A DNA stretch of 6,282 nucleotides, from the NCBI GenBank assembly GCA_001824135.1, contig MHWM01000010.1:118-6399 (forward strand), given 5' to 3'. This stretch comes from Candidatus Zambryskibacteria bacterium RIFCSPLOWO2_02_FULL_39_14. GTDB lineage: Bacteria > Patescibacteriota > Minisyncoccia > Phycocordibacterales > Zambryskibacteraceae. Position 1 is the first letter of the stretch, and each line of letters starts with the position of its first letter. Positions 1 to 5,394 of the stretch are shown here, piece by piece. The position numbers and the translations under genes were made by a program. Under the pieces are notes generated by a model, which had not been told where the DNA came from, did no database searches, and saw nothing but the letters and a program-made list of their open reading frames with translations.

Positions 1-68
1 TTAGTGTGACCTGTGGATAAGATAGATATTTACACGCATTTGTGGTAATCTATTAATAAGCAAGTAAT

Positions 69-126
69 TCCCCGTACGTGGGCTTCCGGATGGTTGCTCA
101 ACATAACGTACGGGGTTTTGCTTTTT
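69..126 (+). terminator. Hairpin with T-tract, terminator or end of a small RNA
   Basis: Positions 70-79 (CCCCGTACGT) pair perfectly with 106-115 (ACGTACGGGG) to give a 10-bp stem with a 26-nt loop. It is followed by TTTT at 116-119 and TTTTT at 122-126, which fits an intrinsic terminator read on the plus strand. The T-tract overlaps the stop codon of the DUF3800 gene that arrives on the minus strand. No open frame reaches it from 1-69, so the transcript it ends either starts left of the window or within it. A possible promoter is TTTACA at 29-34 with TATTAA at 51-56, which would give an RNA of about 60 nt. On the minus strand no T-run follows the stem, so it is not an obvious terminator for the DUF3800 gene. 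The hairpin is clear; its role is inferred. Confidence 0.6.
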
Positions 127-769
127 ATGGGAAAAGTGGGCTTTCCTCAATGATCTTACTTTTAATAATGTTGTAGTAGCTATCGTCTCCTTTCTCGTAC
201 TTTCGAAAAACTGCCCAACTTACAAAATCTACTGCCTGCAATATCTTTTCCTCGCCAGGAGTTTTTATTGAAATTTTCATTTTTCCCTTGTGATTATCAC
301 TAACCTTTTTCTTTAAATAATCTTTAAAGTTCTCATTTAGAAATTTATTAGTTTCGCGGCGAGAGGCGATTAGTTCTATTTCGCCACTAGCATCCACAAC
401 TCTCTTTGAGTAAATTCTATCGAGTAAAATATTTGTGACGTAGTTATAGAGAACCTGCTTTTCGTCTTGTAGTTTTGTAAAGACTTTTTGCTTATTTAAA
501 TAAATCGTCATAATTGTGCAGTTTTTCTCACTTAATCTTTTTAGTAGCCTTTGACGAGTTATCGGTTTCTCATTAGTCGCATGTAGAACTCCAACCCTCC
601 TTTTAACATGCTTGGATAGCTCACTATGTGTTTTCTTTACCACTTTTTCAAGTCCTCTTTTGGTAGATTCCGGAACAAAAAGAAAGGTTATTATGAACTT
701 CTTAGAAGTACCCTTCTTTTTGAAGTTAAAGCCCAAATCTCCGCTTTCATCAAGAAAAATATATGACAT
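125..769 (-). CDS. DUF3800 domain-containing protein
   Basis: This 214-residue protein belongs to the DUF3800 family, whose biochemical role is not established; an RNase H-like nuclease fold has been suggested for it. The signature N-terminus is present, IFLDESGDLGF at residues 4-14, with paired acidic residues D7 and E8. A middle segment LHATNEK (62-68) and a C-terminal segment LQAVDFVSWAVFRKYEKGDD (178-197) with acidic D181 fit the family. The length is normal, so the gene appears intact. No signal peptide or membrane segment is seen; the protein is lysine-rich and probably cytoplasmic. The ATG at 769 is chosen because it opens directly on the conserved motif. No Shine-Dalgarno sequence precedes it. 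It stands divergent from a decayed serine recombinase with only 21 nt between them, a setting typical of mobile or accessory islands. A nuclease role is inference; family membership is fairly secure. Confidence 0.85.
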   Translation of the reverse strand: MSYIFLDESGDLGFNFKKKGTSKKFIITFLFVPESTKRGLEKVVKKTHSELSKHVKRRVGVLHATNEKPITRQRLLKRLSEKNCTIMTIYLNKQKVFTKLQDEKQVLYNYVTNILLDRIYSKRVVDASGEIELIASRRETNKFLNENFKDYLKKKVSDNHKGKMKISIKTPGEEKILQAVDFVSWAVFRKYEKGDDSYYNIIKSKIIEESPLFP

Positions 770-775
770 TTAGCA

Positions 776-784
776 TGTATAATA
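776..784. promoter_or_regulatory. Overlapping divergent -10 elements
   Basis: The 21-nt gap between the DUF3800 gene and the recombinase remnant contains a perfect TATAAT at 778-783 on the plus strand, seven bases before the ATG at 791. On the minus strand TATTAT (784-779) or TATACA (781-776) lies 6-9 bases before the ATG at 769. Neither direction shows a clear -35 box or a ribosome binding site. The spacing predicts leaderless or nearly leaderless transcripts both ways, with one AT-rich core serving two genes. This is inferred from spacing alone. Confidence 0.5.
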
Positions 785-940
785 TCAGCTATGAAGTATT
801 TCCTCTACGCTCGCAAAAGTACCGATGTCGAGGACAAGCAGGTGCTTTCTATTGAAGCTCAATTATTCGAGCTTCGGGCTTTAGCTAAGAAAATCGAACG
901 ACCTCTCCTCCAAAAAATCCTCTCTCCAAGAAATCGTCGG

Positions 941-963
941 CTCGAACCCCACTCTCCACCACC
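941..963 (+). other. tRNA 3'-end-like fragment (possible old attachment site)
   Basis: The string CTCGAACCCC followed by ACTCTCCACCA resembles the T-loop, 3' T-stem, acceptor strand and CCA of a tRNA, such as a serine-type one. The 5' half of the T-stem does not pair and no tRNA body lies upstream, so it is at most a fragment. It lies just after the point where the recombinase frame loses similarity, so a remnant attachment or recombination junction is possible. The match is short and may be chance. Confidence 0.2.
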
Positions 964-994
964 GGCGAATCCTAGAATCCGTTATCCCACCTTA

Positions 995-1013
995 CGCGGC
1001 GCTCCGCGCCGCG
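995..1013. repeat. GC-rich perfect hairpin (8-bp stem, 3-nt loop)
   Basis: Positions 995-1002 (CGCGGCGC) pair with 1006-1013 (GCGCCGCG) around a TCC loop. It is much richer in GC than the surrounding DNA. No T-run follows on either strand, so it is not a standard intrinsic terminator. It lies in the decayed stretch between the recombinase remnant and the tRNA-Tyr terminator and may be a dispersed intergenic palindrome. Confidence 0.6.
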
Positions 1014-1017
1014 CGTG

Positions 1018-1038
1018 AAAAATTCTCAGAAAATGAGA
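1018..1038 (-). terminator. Probable tRNA-Tyr terminator
   Basis: Read on the minus strand, TCTCA at 1038-1034 pairs with TGAGA at 1028-1024 around a TTTTC loop, and five T residues follow (1022-1018). It begins 16 nt after the end of the tRNA. The stem is only 5 bp and AT-rich, so it would be a weak terminator, but position and polarity fit. Confidence 0.45.
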
Positions 1039-1053
1039 TGAGTTTTATCAGGG

Positions 1054-1137
1054 TGCGCCGGGCAGGATTCGAACCTGCGTAGGCCTAAGGCCGCCAGATT
1101 TACAGTCTAGTGCGATTGACCACTCCGCCACCGACGC
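1054..1137 (-). tRNA. tRNA-Tyr (GTA)
   Basis: The gene folds into a complete class II cloverleaf of 84 nt. The acceptor stem GCGTCGG (1137-1131) pairs with CCGGCGC (1061-1055) with one G-U pair. The anticodon arm is CTAGA-CTGTAAA-TCTGG, with anticodon GTA complementary to TAC at 1101-1103. A 15-nt variable region forms a short GGCC-TTA-GGCC arm, and the T arm is GCAGG-TTCGAAT-CCTGC. The long variable arm together with GTA identifies tyrosine. The discriminator base is A at 1054. The next three bases read CCC, so CCA is not encoded and must be added by a nucleotidyltransferase. It is transcribed alone, divergent from the structured RNA to its right. Confidence 0.97.
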
Positions 1138-1166
1138 GATTAATTAACAAGTTTCATCCACCGACC

Positions 1167-1182
1167 TGTCTGCCGGCAGGCA
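1167..1182. repeat. Near-perfect palindrome TGTCTGCCGGCAGGCA
   Basis: The core CTGCCGGCAG (1170-1179) is a perfect 10-bp palindrome, and the flanks extend it to 16 nt with one T/G mismatch at 1169/1180 (G-U in RNA). It lies between the predicted tRNA-Tyr promoter and the tRNA, so it would form a hairpin in the 5' leader of the tRNA precursor. It may be a dispersed intergenic repeat, which this single window cannot show. Confidence 0.6.
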
Positions 1183-1196
1183 AGCGCGATTTGGCT

Positions 1197-1225
1197 ATTC
1201 TAAAGGAAAATTGGCAATGTTGCAA
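1197..1225 (-). promoter_or_regulatory. Sigma-70-type promoter for tRNA-Tyr
   Basis: On the minus strand TTGCAA (1225-1220) is separated by exactly 17 nt from TAGAAT (1202-1197), a five-of-six match to the -10 consensus. Transcription should begin near 1190, giving a leader of about 53 nt before the tRNA. The same hexamers occur ahead of the cysteine desulfurase gene, which supports the call. Confidence 0.6.
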
Positions 1226-1232
1226 AAAGCAC

Positions 1233-1261
1233 TTGCATAAATTTTAGACAATTGATATATT
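1233..1261 (+). promoter_or_regulatory. Promoter for the structured RNA
   Basis: TTGCAT (1233-1238), a 17-nt spacer and TATATT (1256-1261, five of six bases of the -10 consensus) predict a start at about 1268. That is exactly where the 5' strand of the RNA's terminal stem begins at 1269. The agreement between promoter and RNA fold is the main support. Confidence 0.6.
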
Positions 1262-1267
1262 CAAAAG

Positions 1268-1443
1268 CGGTCCGGGGCGGAGCCAACCTCAGGAGGCAAG
1301 ATCCCCGAGAGGATCAAGCTCTCTAGACTGTGAGATGTGGGTAAAAAGGCCCAGTCGAACAACGCTCGTAGGAGCAACCTCTCAAGAGGCGAGCAACGCC
1401 CCGACCACCACACCCCTCGCCATAAGCGCGAGGGGATTTTTTT
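1268..1443 (+). ncRNA. Unassigned structured small RNA, about 140 nt plus terminator
   Basis: No open frame fits here, but the region has all parts of a stand-alone RNA gene. The ends close in a long stem: 1269-1272 with 1403-1406, and 1274-1279 (GGGGCG) with 1397-1402 (CGCCCC), with C1273 bulged. Inside are small helices often separated by AA: GCC/GGC (1282-1284, 1295-1297), GATCC/GGATC (1300-1304, 1311-1315), GCTC/GAGC (1318-1321, 1391-1394), GACT/AGTC (1326-1329, 1353-1356) capped by GGG/CCC with loop TAAAAAGG, GCTC/GAGC (1364-1367, 1372-1375) and CCTC-TCAA-GAGG (1378-1389). I found no SRP domain IV loop, no RNase P core motif, no tmRNA tag or tRNA half, and no 6S-type single long stem. 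It lies between tRNA-Tyr and the convergent clpB gene. It could still be a divergent version of a known RNA; the function is unknown. Confidence 0.7.
1413..1443 (+). terminator. Intrinsic terminator of the structured RNA
   Basis: CCCCTCGC (1413-1420) pairs with GCGAGGGG (1428-1435) around a 7-nt loop and is followed by A and seven T residues (1437-1443). Polarity is plus strand, so it ends the RNA before the clpB stop codon that faces it. On the minus strand no T-run follows the stem, so clpB has no obvious intrinsic terminator of its own here. Confidence 0.85.
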
Positions 1444-1468
1444 ATCTTGAGAATCTTTAGTAGGAAAA

Positions 1469-4144
1469 TTATTTCAACACAGGTTCTCTATTGGAAGCGA
1501 TGGTGCTTACCCTACTTGAACGCTTACTCTTTTTTACATCAAAAATGAAGTTATCCCCACGCACATCTACCAAAACCGTACCACCAGAAAGCACTTTATT
1601 GGATATCATCATAGAGGCTACCGGATTAAGAATTTTTTCTTGTATCAATCGTTTGAGTGGTCTAGCTCCATATAACGGGTTATAACCTTCTTTAGCCAGA
1701 AGTTCGAGTACTGATTCTGAAACACTTAGATCTATCTCCTTTTCAGCTAAACGCTTTTTAACAATATCAATTTGAATATTGACAATATCTTTTATCGCCG
1801 TCTTCGAGAGTACGTCAAAAACTATAATGTCATCCAAGCGATTTAGAAACTCGGGTCTGAAATGCTCTTTTAAAGTTTCAAGTACTTTTTCTTTAACACC
1901 TTCATAAGTCTCTTTCTCACCATTATTGAAACCAATGGACTGCATCTTGTCTATATACTGGGCACCGATGTTAGAGGTCATAATAATCACTGTATTTTTG
2001 AAATTGATTACCCTACCCTTAGCATCTGTTAGGCGACCATTATCAAGAATCTGCAGAAGCACGTTAAATACTTCTGGATGAGCCTTTTCTATTTCGTCAA
2101 AAAGTATTACTGAATAAGGTCTATGTCTCACAGATTCAGCAAATTGGGAACCCTCTTCAAACCCAACGTATCCCGGAGGTGCACCTATAAGTTTAGAAAC
2201 GGAATGCTTCTCCATAAGTTCCGACATGTCTACACGGATAAGCGCCTTCTCATCGTCAAACATAAATTCTGCCAGAGCTTTAGTCAGTTCTGTCTTACCT
2301 ACACCAGTCGGTCCGAGAAAGATAAATGAACCGATAGGACGATTGGGGTCCGAGATACCCGCGCGCGAACGCTTAACTGTGTCACTGATTTTTCTCACCG
2401 CTTCAGCTTGACCAACAATGCGTTTCTCGAGGAATTCTTCCATTCTGGAGAGTTTCTCTGCTTCTTCTTCAAGCATTTTCGAAACCGGTATATTTGTCCA
2501 ACGGCTGACTACAGTGGCAATATCCTGCGCAGTAATCTCTTCTTTCAATATTTTTCTGGAACTCTGGAGTTTTTTAAGACGTTTACTTTTTGTTTCCAAG
2601 TCCCGTTCAAGACTAGGTATTTTGCCGTATCGAAGTTCGGCCGCTCTAGAGAGATCAGCACGAGCTTCTGCTCCTTCTGCTTCTAGACGCATAGTTTCAA
2701 GATTTTTCTTAATCCCTTTTATCTCCCCTACCGTCTCTTTCTCATTTTTCCACTTGAGTTCAATTTCCGAAGTCTTCTCGCGCAGATCCGCAATATCTTT
2801 ATCTATAATCTTCAAGCGAGCTTTAACTTTGGTATTTTTTGTCTCTTTTTTTAATGCTTCTCTTTCTATTTCAAGCTTCATGATCTTGGAGTGAGCATCT
2901 TGAAGAACTGGTGGCATATTTTCCAGAGAAATCTTCAAAAACGATGCGGCCTCGTCTATGAGATCTACCGCCTTATCAGGCAAGAAACGATCTGTAATGT
3001 AGCGAGAGGAGAGATTCACGGCGGCTTTGATAGCGTCATCAGTAATACGCACTCCGTGATATAACTCGTATCGTTCTTTAAGTCCGCGGAGAATTGTCAT
3101 GGCATCTTCAACATAAGGCTCTTGGACATACACCGGTTGAAAACGGCGTGTTAGTGCAGGATCTTTTTCTATATGTTTCTGATATTCGCGAAAAGTTGTA
3201 GCGCCGATCGCTCGCAGATCACCACGAGCAAGAGGCGGTTTGAGCATATTAGATGCATCCATAGAACCTTCTGCCGCACCAGCACCTACTATAGTGTGTA
3301 TCTCATCGATAAAAAGAATTATCTTGCCTTCTGACTTCTCTATTTCTTTTATTATATTTTTAAGCCGTTCTTCAAATTCTCCGCGATACTTAGTACCTGC
3401 GATAAGAAGACCGATATCGAGCGAGACAAGTTCTTTATCTCGTAGAGATTCTGGTACATTGCCTCCTATCATACGTATAGCCAGACCTTCAGCTATAGCG
3501 GTCTTGCCTACACCAGCTTCACCTATAAGGATAGGATTATTTTTAGTGCGACGAGAAAGTATTTGGATGATGCGTGAAATCTCATCATCACGACCAATAA
3601 CTGGGTCAAGCTTATTGACCTTGGCAAGCGCTGTTAGTGAACGAGTGTATTTTAAAAGTGATTTGAATTTCTTTGTCTCTTTTGGTTCGGTGGGACTTGT
3701 CTTCTTGAGTTCTTCTATAACTTTTAATACGGTCTGCCTGTCAATTTTAAACTTGAGTAAAAGGTCACGAGCTTCTCCGGGAATATCTAAAACTGCAATG
3801 AAAAGATGTTCGGTGGAAACAAATTCGTCTCCTAGTGACTGTGCCACTTTACCACTAGACTCTATAGTATGAGCTAACTCTGGAGTAAGGTATATCTGGT
3901 AAGAAGGAGATAATGTTTGGCTTGTTTCCGGATTCTCTATTGTATCTAAGACTGAATCGGTCAGGAGTATAGTATCAATATCCATCTTGTCTAAGATAGA
4001 TATAACCATACTCTCCTCTTGTAACAAGAGAGCGGCCAAGAGATGTAAAGGGTTAACATGATTCTGACCACGTTCTATAGCCAGTTCATGAGCTTTTCGT
4101 ATAACCTCTTTAGCCTTAGTGGTGAATTGGTTAAACGGCTGCAT
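1469..4144 (-). CDS. clpB: ClpB-type Hsp100 AAA+ disaggregase with a ClpP-docking-like IGF loop
   Basis: This hexameric ATPase threads aggregated proteins through its pore in the cytoplasm. With the start at 4144 it has 891 residues, close to ClpB. Order: Clp N-domain with two repeats (about 1-145); first AAA+ domain with Walker A GEAGVGKT (208-215), Walker B ending LFIDE (to 281), pore tyrosine Y253 and arginine pair R333/R334; a long coiled-coil M-domain (about 400-530) with YGKIP at Y506; second AAA+ domain with GPTGVGKT (611-618), VILFDE (679-684), pore GYVGF (Y659) and GARPLKR. The M-domain length marks ClpB rather than ClpC. Unusually, SIGFNNG lies at about 736-742, where ClpC and ClpA have the ClpP-binding loop and E. 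coli ClpB has none. A basic tail of about 20 residues ends the protein. An earlier in-frame TTG at 4180 lies inside the upstream gene and is less likely. No Shine-Dalgarno sequence is seen. Confidence 0.95.
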   Translation of the reverse strand: MQPFNQFTTKAKEVIRKAHELAIERGQNHVNPLHLLAALLLQEESMVISILDKMDIDTILLTDSVLDTIENPETSQTLSPSYQIYLTPELAHTIESSGKVAQSLGDEFVSTEHLFIAVLDIPGEARDLLLKFKIDRQTVLKVIEELKKTSPTEPKETKKFKSLLKYTRSLTALAKVNKLDPVIGRDDEISRIIQILSRRTKNNPILIGEAGVGKTAIAEGLAIRMIGGNVPESLRDKELVSLDIGLLIAGTKYRGEFEERLKNIIKEIEKSEGKIILFIDEIHTIVGAGAAEGSMDASNMLKPPLARGDLRAIGATTFREYQKHIEKDPALTRRFQPVYVQEPYVEDAMTILRGLKERYELYHGVRITDDAIKAAVNLSSRYITDRFLPDKAVDLIDEAASFLKISLENMPPVLQDAHSKIMKLEIEREALKKETKNTKVKARLKIIDKDIADLREKTSEIELKWKNEKETVGEIKGIKKNLETMRLEAEGAEARADLSRAAELRYGKIPSLERDLETKSKRLKKLQSSRKILKEEITAQDIATVVSRWTNIPVSKMLEEEAEKLSRMEEFLEKRIVGQAEAVRKISDTVKRSRAGISDPNRPIGSFIFLGPTGVGKTELTKALAEFMFDDEKALIRVDMSELMEKHSVSKLIGAPPGYVGFEEGSQFAESVRHRPYSVILFDEIEKAHPEVFNVLLQILDNGRLTDAKGRVINFKNTVIIMTSNIGAQYIDKMQSIGFNNGEKETYEGVKEKVLETLKEHFRPEFLNRLDDIIVFDVLSKTAIKDIVNIQIDIVKKRLAEKEIDLSVSESVLELLAKEGYNPLYGARPLKRLIQEKILNPVASMMISNKVLSGGTVLVDVRGDNFIFDVKKSKRSSRVSTIASNREPVLK

Positions 4145-4149
4145 GAACA

Positions 4150-5334
4150 CTATTTTACCACAACTCCAATCAATCGGCAAAATATTTTGACTGCCTGCCT
4201 TACATCATTTTCATTAGTAAACCGACCGAAAGAAAAACGCAGAGTAGATTCTGATAATTCTGTTTTACCTAATGCTCTGATGACTGATGAACCGCTTATT
4301 TTGCCATCAAATGAACAAGCACTGCCGACTGACGCCAGCACACCTTCTCGGTCAAGTTTAAGTAACACAAATTCAGACATAATTCCAGGAACGGAAACAC
4401 TTACAATATTGGGCAAATGACTAGATATTGAACCATTGAAAATCGCTTTTGGCACATTTTTTTTGATAGTTTCTATAAAATATTTTCTGAAACTTTCTAA
4501 TCGCGATGATTCTTTCTCTTTATTTTTCTGGGCAAGTTCAAGTGCTAGAGTAAATCCAGCTATAAGCGCCGAGTTTGGAGTACCTGCTCGTCTTCCACCC
4601 TCTTGATCTCCTCCAAATATAGTCGGGTGTATTTTTACTCCGGCTCTTAGAGCTAAAACGCCAACACCTTTTGGTCCATAAATCTTTGAAGCATCTAGAG
4701 TCATGAGATCTGTCTGGAGACTTTCTAAATTAGTAGATAAAAAACTTGGCGTTTGACTGGCATCTGTATGTAAATATGGATAGATACTTTTATGAGTCTT
4801 TCTATATTCACGGACCAAACGTCCAATTTTGGGAATCGGTTGAATTGTGCCAATCTCATTGTTAGCTAGTCCAATAGAGATAAGGAAAGTATTTCTCTTG
4901 ATAAGTTTAGATAATGCTTCTATAGATACGATACCTTCTTCATTTACCTTAAGTACACTCATCTCACCACCACGACGTACCACTTCTTTAGCGCTCGCTA
5001 TCACAGACGGATGTTCTATGCTGGAGATAATAATGTGCGGTTTTTTATTCTGCGATTCTCGAAGTGTTTCAAAAGTGCCTAAGATAGCAAGGTTGTCTGA
5101 CTCTGTACCGCCTGATGTGAAGACAATACCTTGCTGTGCTACACCCAGAGCACGCGCTACGCGCGTGCGATATTGCTCTATATCTTTTTTTACAAACAAT
5201 CCTTCCTTATATATAGCTGAGGGGTTGTAAAAAACTTTTGACCCATACTTTTCCATCACCTGCTTCACTTCCGGTAGAACGGGAGTGGCTGAGGCGTAGT
5301 CGAGGAAAATCCTTTTTTGTTCAAACCAACTCAT
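4150..5334 (-). CDS. Cysteine desulfurase, NifS/IscS family (PLP-dependent)
   Basis: The enzyme converts cysteine to alanine and holds the sulfur as a persulfide for Fe-S clusters or tRNA thiolation. Numbering here counts from the GTG at 5337 (395 residues); from the preferred ATG at 5334, subtract one. Visible are LDYASATP near the N-terminus, TSGGTESDN (74-82), EHPS with the cofactor-stacking H109, NNEIG (159-163), HTDASQ with D192 and Q195, the PLP lysine K218 in ASKIYGPKG, GRRAGTPN (248-255) and the catalytic C341 in GSACS, followed by a normal RALG segment. The residue before the lysine is Ser217, where IscS has His. The family is clear and all core catalytic residues are kept. No scaffold protein or thiolase lies next to it, so the sulfur acceptor cannot be told; tRNA thiolation would be a guess. 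It is followed 5 nt later by clpB and is divergent from infB. Confidence 0.93.
   Translation of the reverse strand: MSWFEQKRIFLDYASATPVLPEVKQVMEKYGSKVFYNPSAIYKEGLFVKKDIEQYRTRVARALGVAQQGIVFTSGGTESDNLAILGTFETLRESQNKKPHIIISSIEHPSVIASAKEVVRRGGEMSVLKVNEEGIVSIEALSKLIKRNTFLISIGLANNEIGTIQPIPKIGRLVREYRKTHKSIYPYLHTDASQTPSFLSTNLESLQTDLMTLDASKIYGPKGVGVLALRAGVKIHPTIFGGDQEGGRRAGTPNSALIAGFTLALELAQKNKEKESSRLESFRKYFIETIKKNVPKAIFNGSISSHLPNIVSVSVPGIMSEFVLLKLDREGVLASVGSACSFDGKISGSSVIRALGKTELSESTLRFSFGRFTNENDVRQAVKIFCRLIGVVVK
4152..4180 (-). promoter_or_regulatory. Internal promoter for clpB within the desulfurase 3' end
   Basis: On the minus strand TTGCCG (4180-4175), a 17-nt spacer and TAAAAT (4157-4152, five of six -10 bases) lie so that seven bases separate the -10 box from the ATG at 4144. 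This predicts a leaderless clpB mRNA in addition to any read-through from the desulfurase gene. No CIRCE-type heat-shock operator is visible. Confidence 0.45.
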
Positions 5335-5340
5335 CACGAT

Positions 5341-5368
5341 ATTCTATATATACAGCGTGTTTTTGCAA
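5341..5368 (-). promoter_or_regulatory. Leaderless promoter for the cysteine desulfurase gene
   Basis: TTGCAA (5368-5363), a 16-nt spacer and TAGAAT (5346-5341) are followed after six bases by the ATG at 5334. The expected transcription start coincides with that ATG, which favours it over the GTG one codon upstream. No Shine-Dalgarno sequence lies between. TTGCAA is its own reverse complement, so the same -35 box could also serve infB in the other direction. Confidence 0.55.
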
Positions 5369-5377
5369 TATATTTGT

Positions 5378-5384
5378 GATAAGG
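5378..5384 (+). promoter_or_regulatory. Weak infB promoter and possible ribosome binding site
   Basis: GATAAG (5378-5383) preceded by TGT resembles an extended -10 element. An overlapping AAGG (5381-5384) lies 10 nt before the ATG and could act as a poor Shine-Dalgarno site. The two readings cannot both be right, and neither is strong. Confidence 0.25.
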
Positions 5385-5394
5385 TAAGAATCCA

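Larger units (their letters stand above)
791..1018 (+). pseudogene. Truncated serine recombinase (N-terminal remnant)
   Basis: The first ~36 codons read as the start of a resolvase/invertase-type serine recombinase: MKYFLYARKSTDVEDKQ contains the Y-x-R-x-S-T signature with R8 and the nucleophile S10, and SIEAQLFELRALAKK (residues 20-34) fits the first helix of the catalytic domain. From about position 898 the frame becomes proline- and arginine-rich with no recombinase similarity, and it ends after 75 codons, whereas large serine recombinases of this type are several hundred residues long. The rest of the catalytic domain, the recombinase domain and the zinc ribbon are all missing. I saw no frame downstream that restores them before the tRNA gene. 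It is therefore read as a broken gene cut by deletion or rearrangement, not a functional short protein. The promoter-like TATAAT just upstream is intact, so it may still be transcribed. Confidence 0.7.

Noticed and set aside
995..1013. GC-rich hairpin as a terminator for the recombinase remnant
   Set aside because: No T-run follows on the plus strand; the bases after it are GCGTGAAAAA.
1268..1406. Identity of the structured RNA as SRP, RNase P, tmRNA or 6S RNA
   Set aside because: There is no GGAA-type loop with the flanking conserved SRP internal loops, no GAGGAAAGUC or ACAGAAA of RNase P, no tRNA-like T arm or tag frame of tmRNA, and the branched fold does not fit 6S RNA. A highly divergent member cannot be excluded.
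2418..2894. Open frames on the plus strand opposite clpB and the desulfurase gene (also 1491-1685, 2123-2686, 3240-3872, 4058-4420, 4847-5230)
   Set aside because: Their serine- and phenylalanine-rich products are reverse-strand shadows of well-conserved proteins and show no domain of their own.
4145..4180. Upstream TTG start adding 12 residues to ClpB
   Set aside because: It would overlap the end of the desulfurase gene, and the added residues do not belong to the Clp N-domain. The ATG at 4144 begins at the conserved FNQFTTKAKE segment.
5335..5394. CIRCE or other heat-shock operator upstream of the desulfurase-clpB pair
   Set aside because: No TTAGCACTC inverted repeat or similar operator was found; only the basic promoter hexamers are visible.
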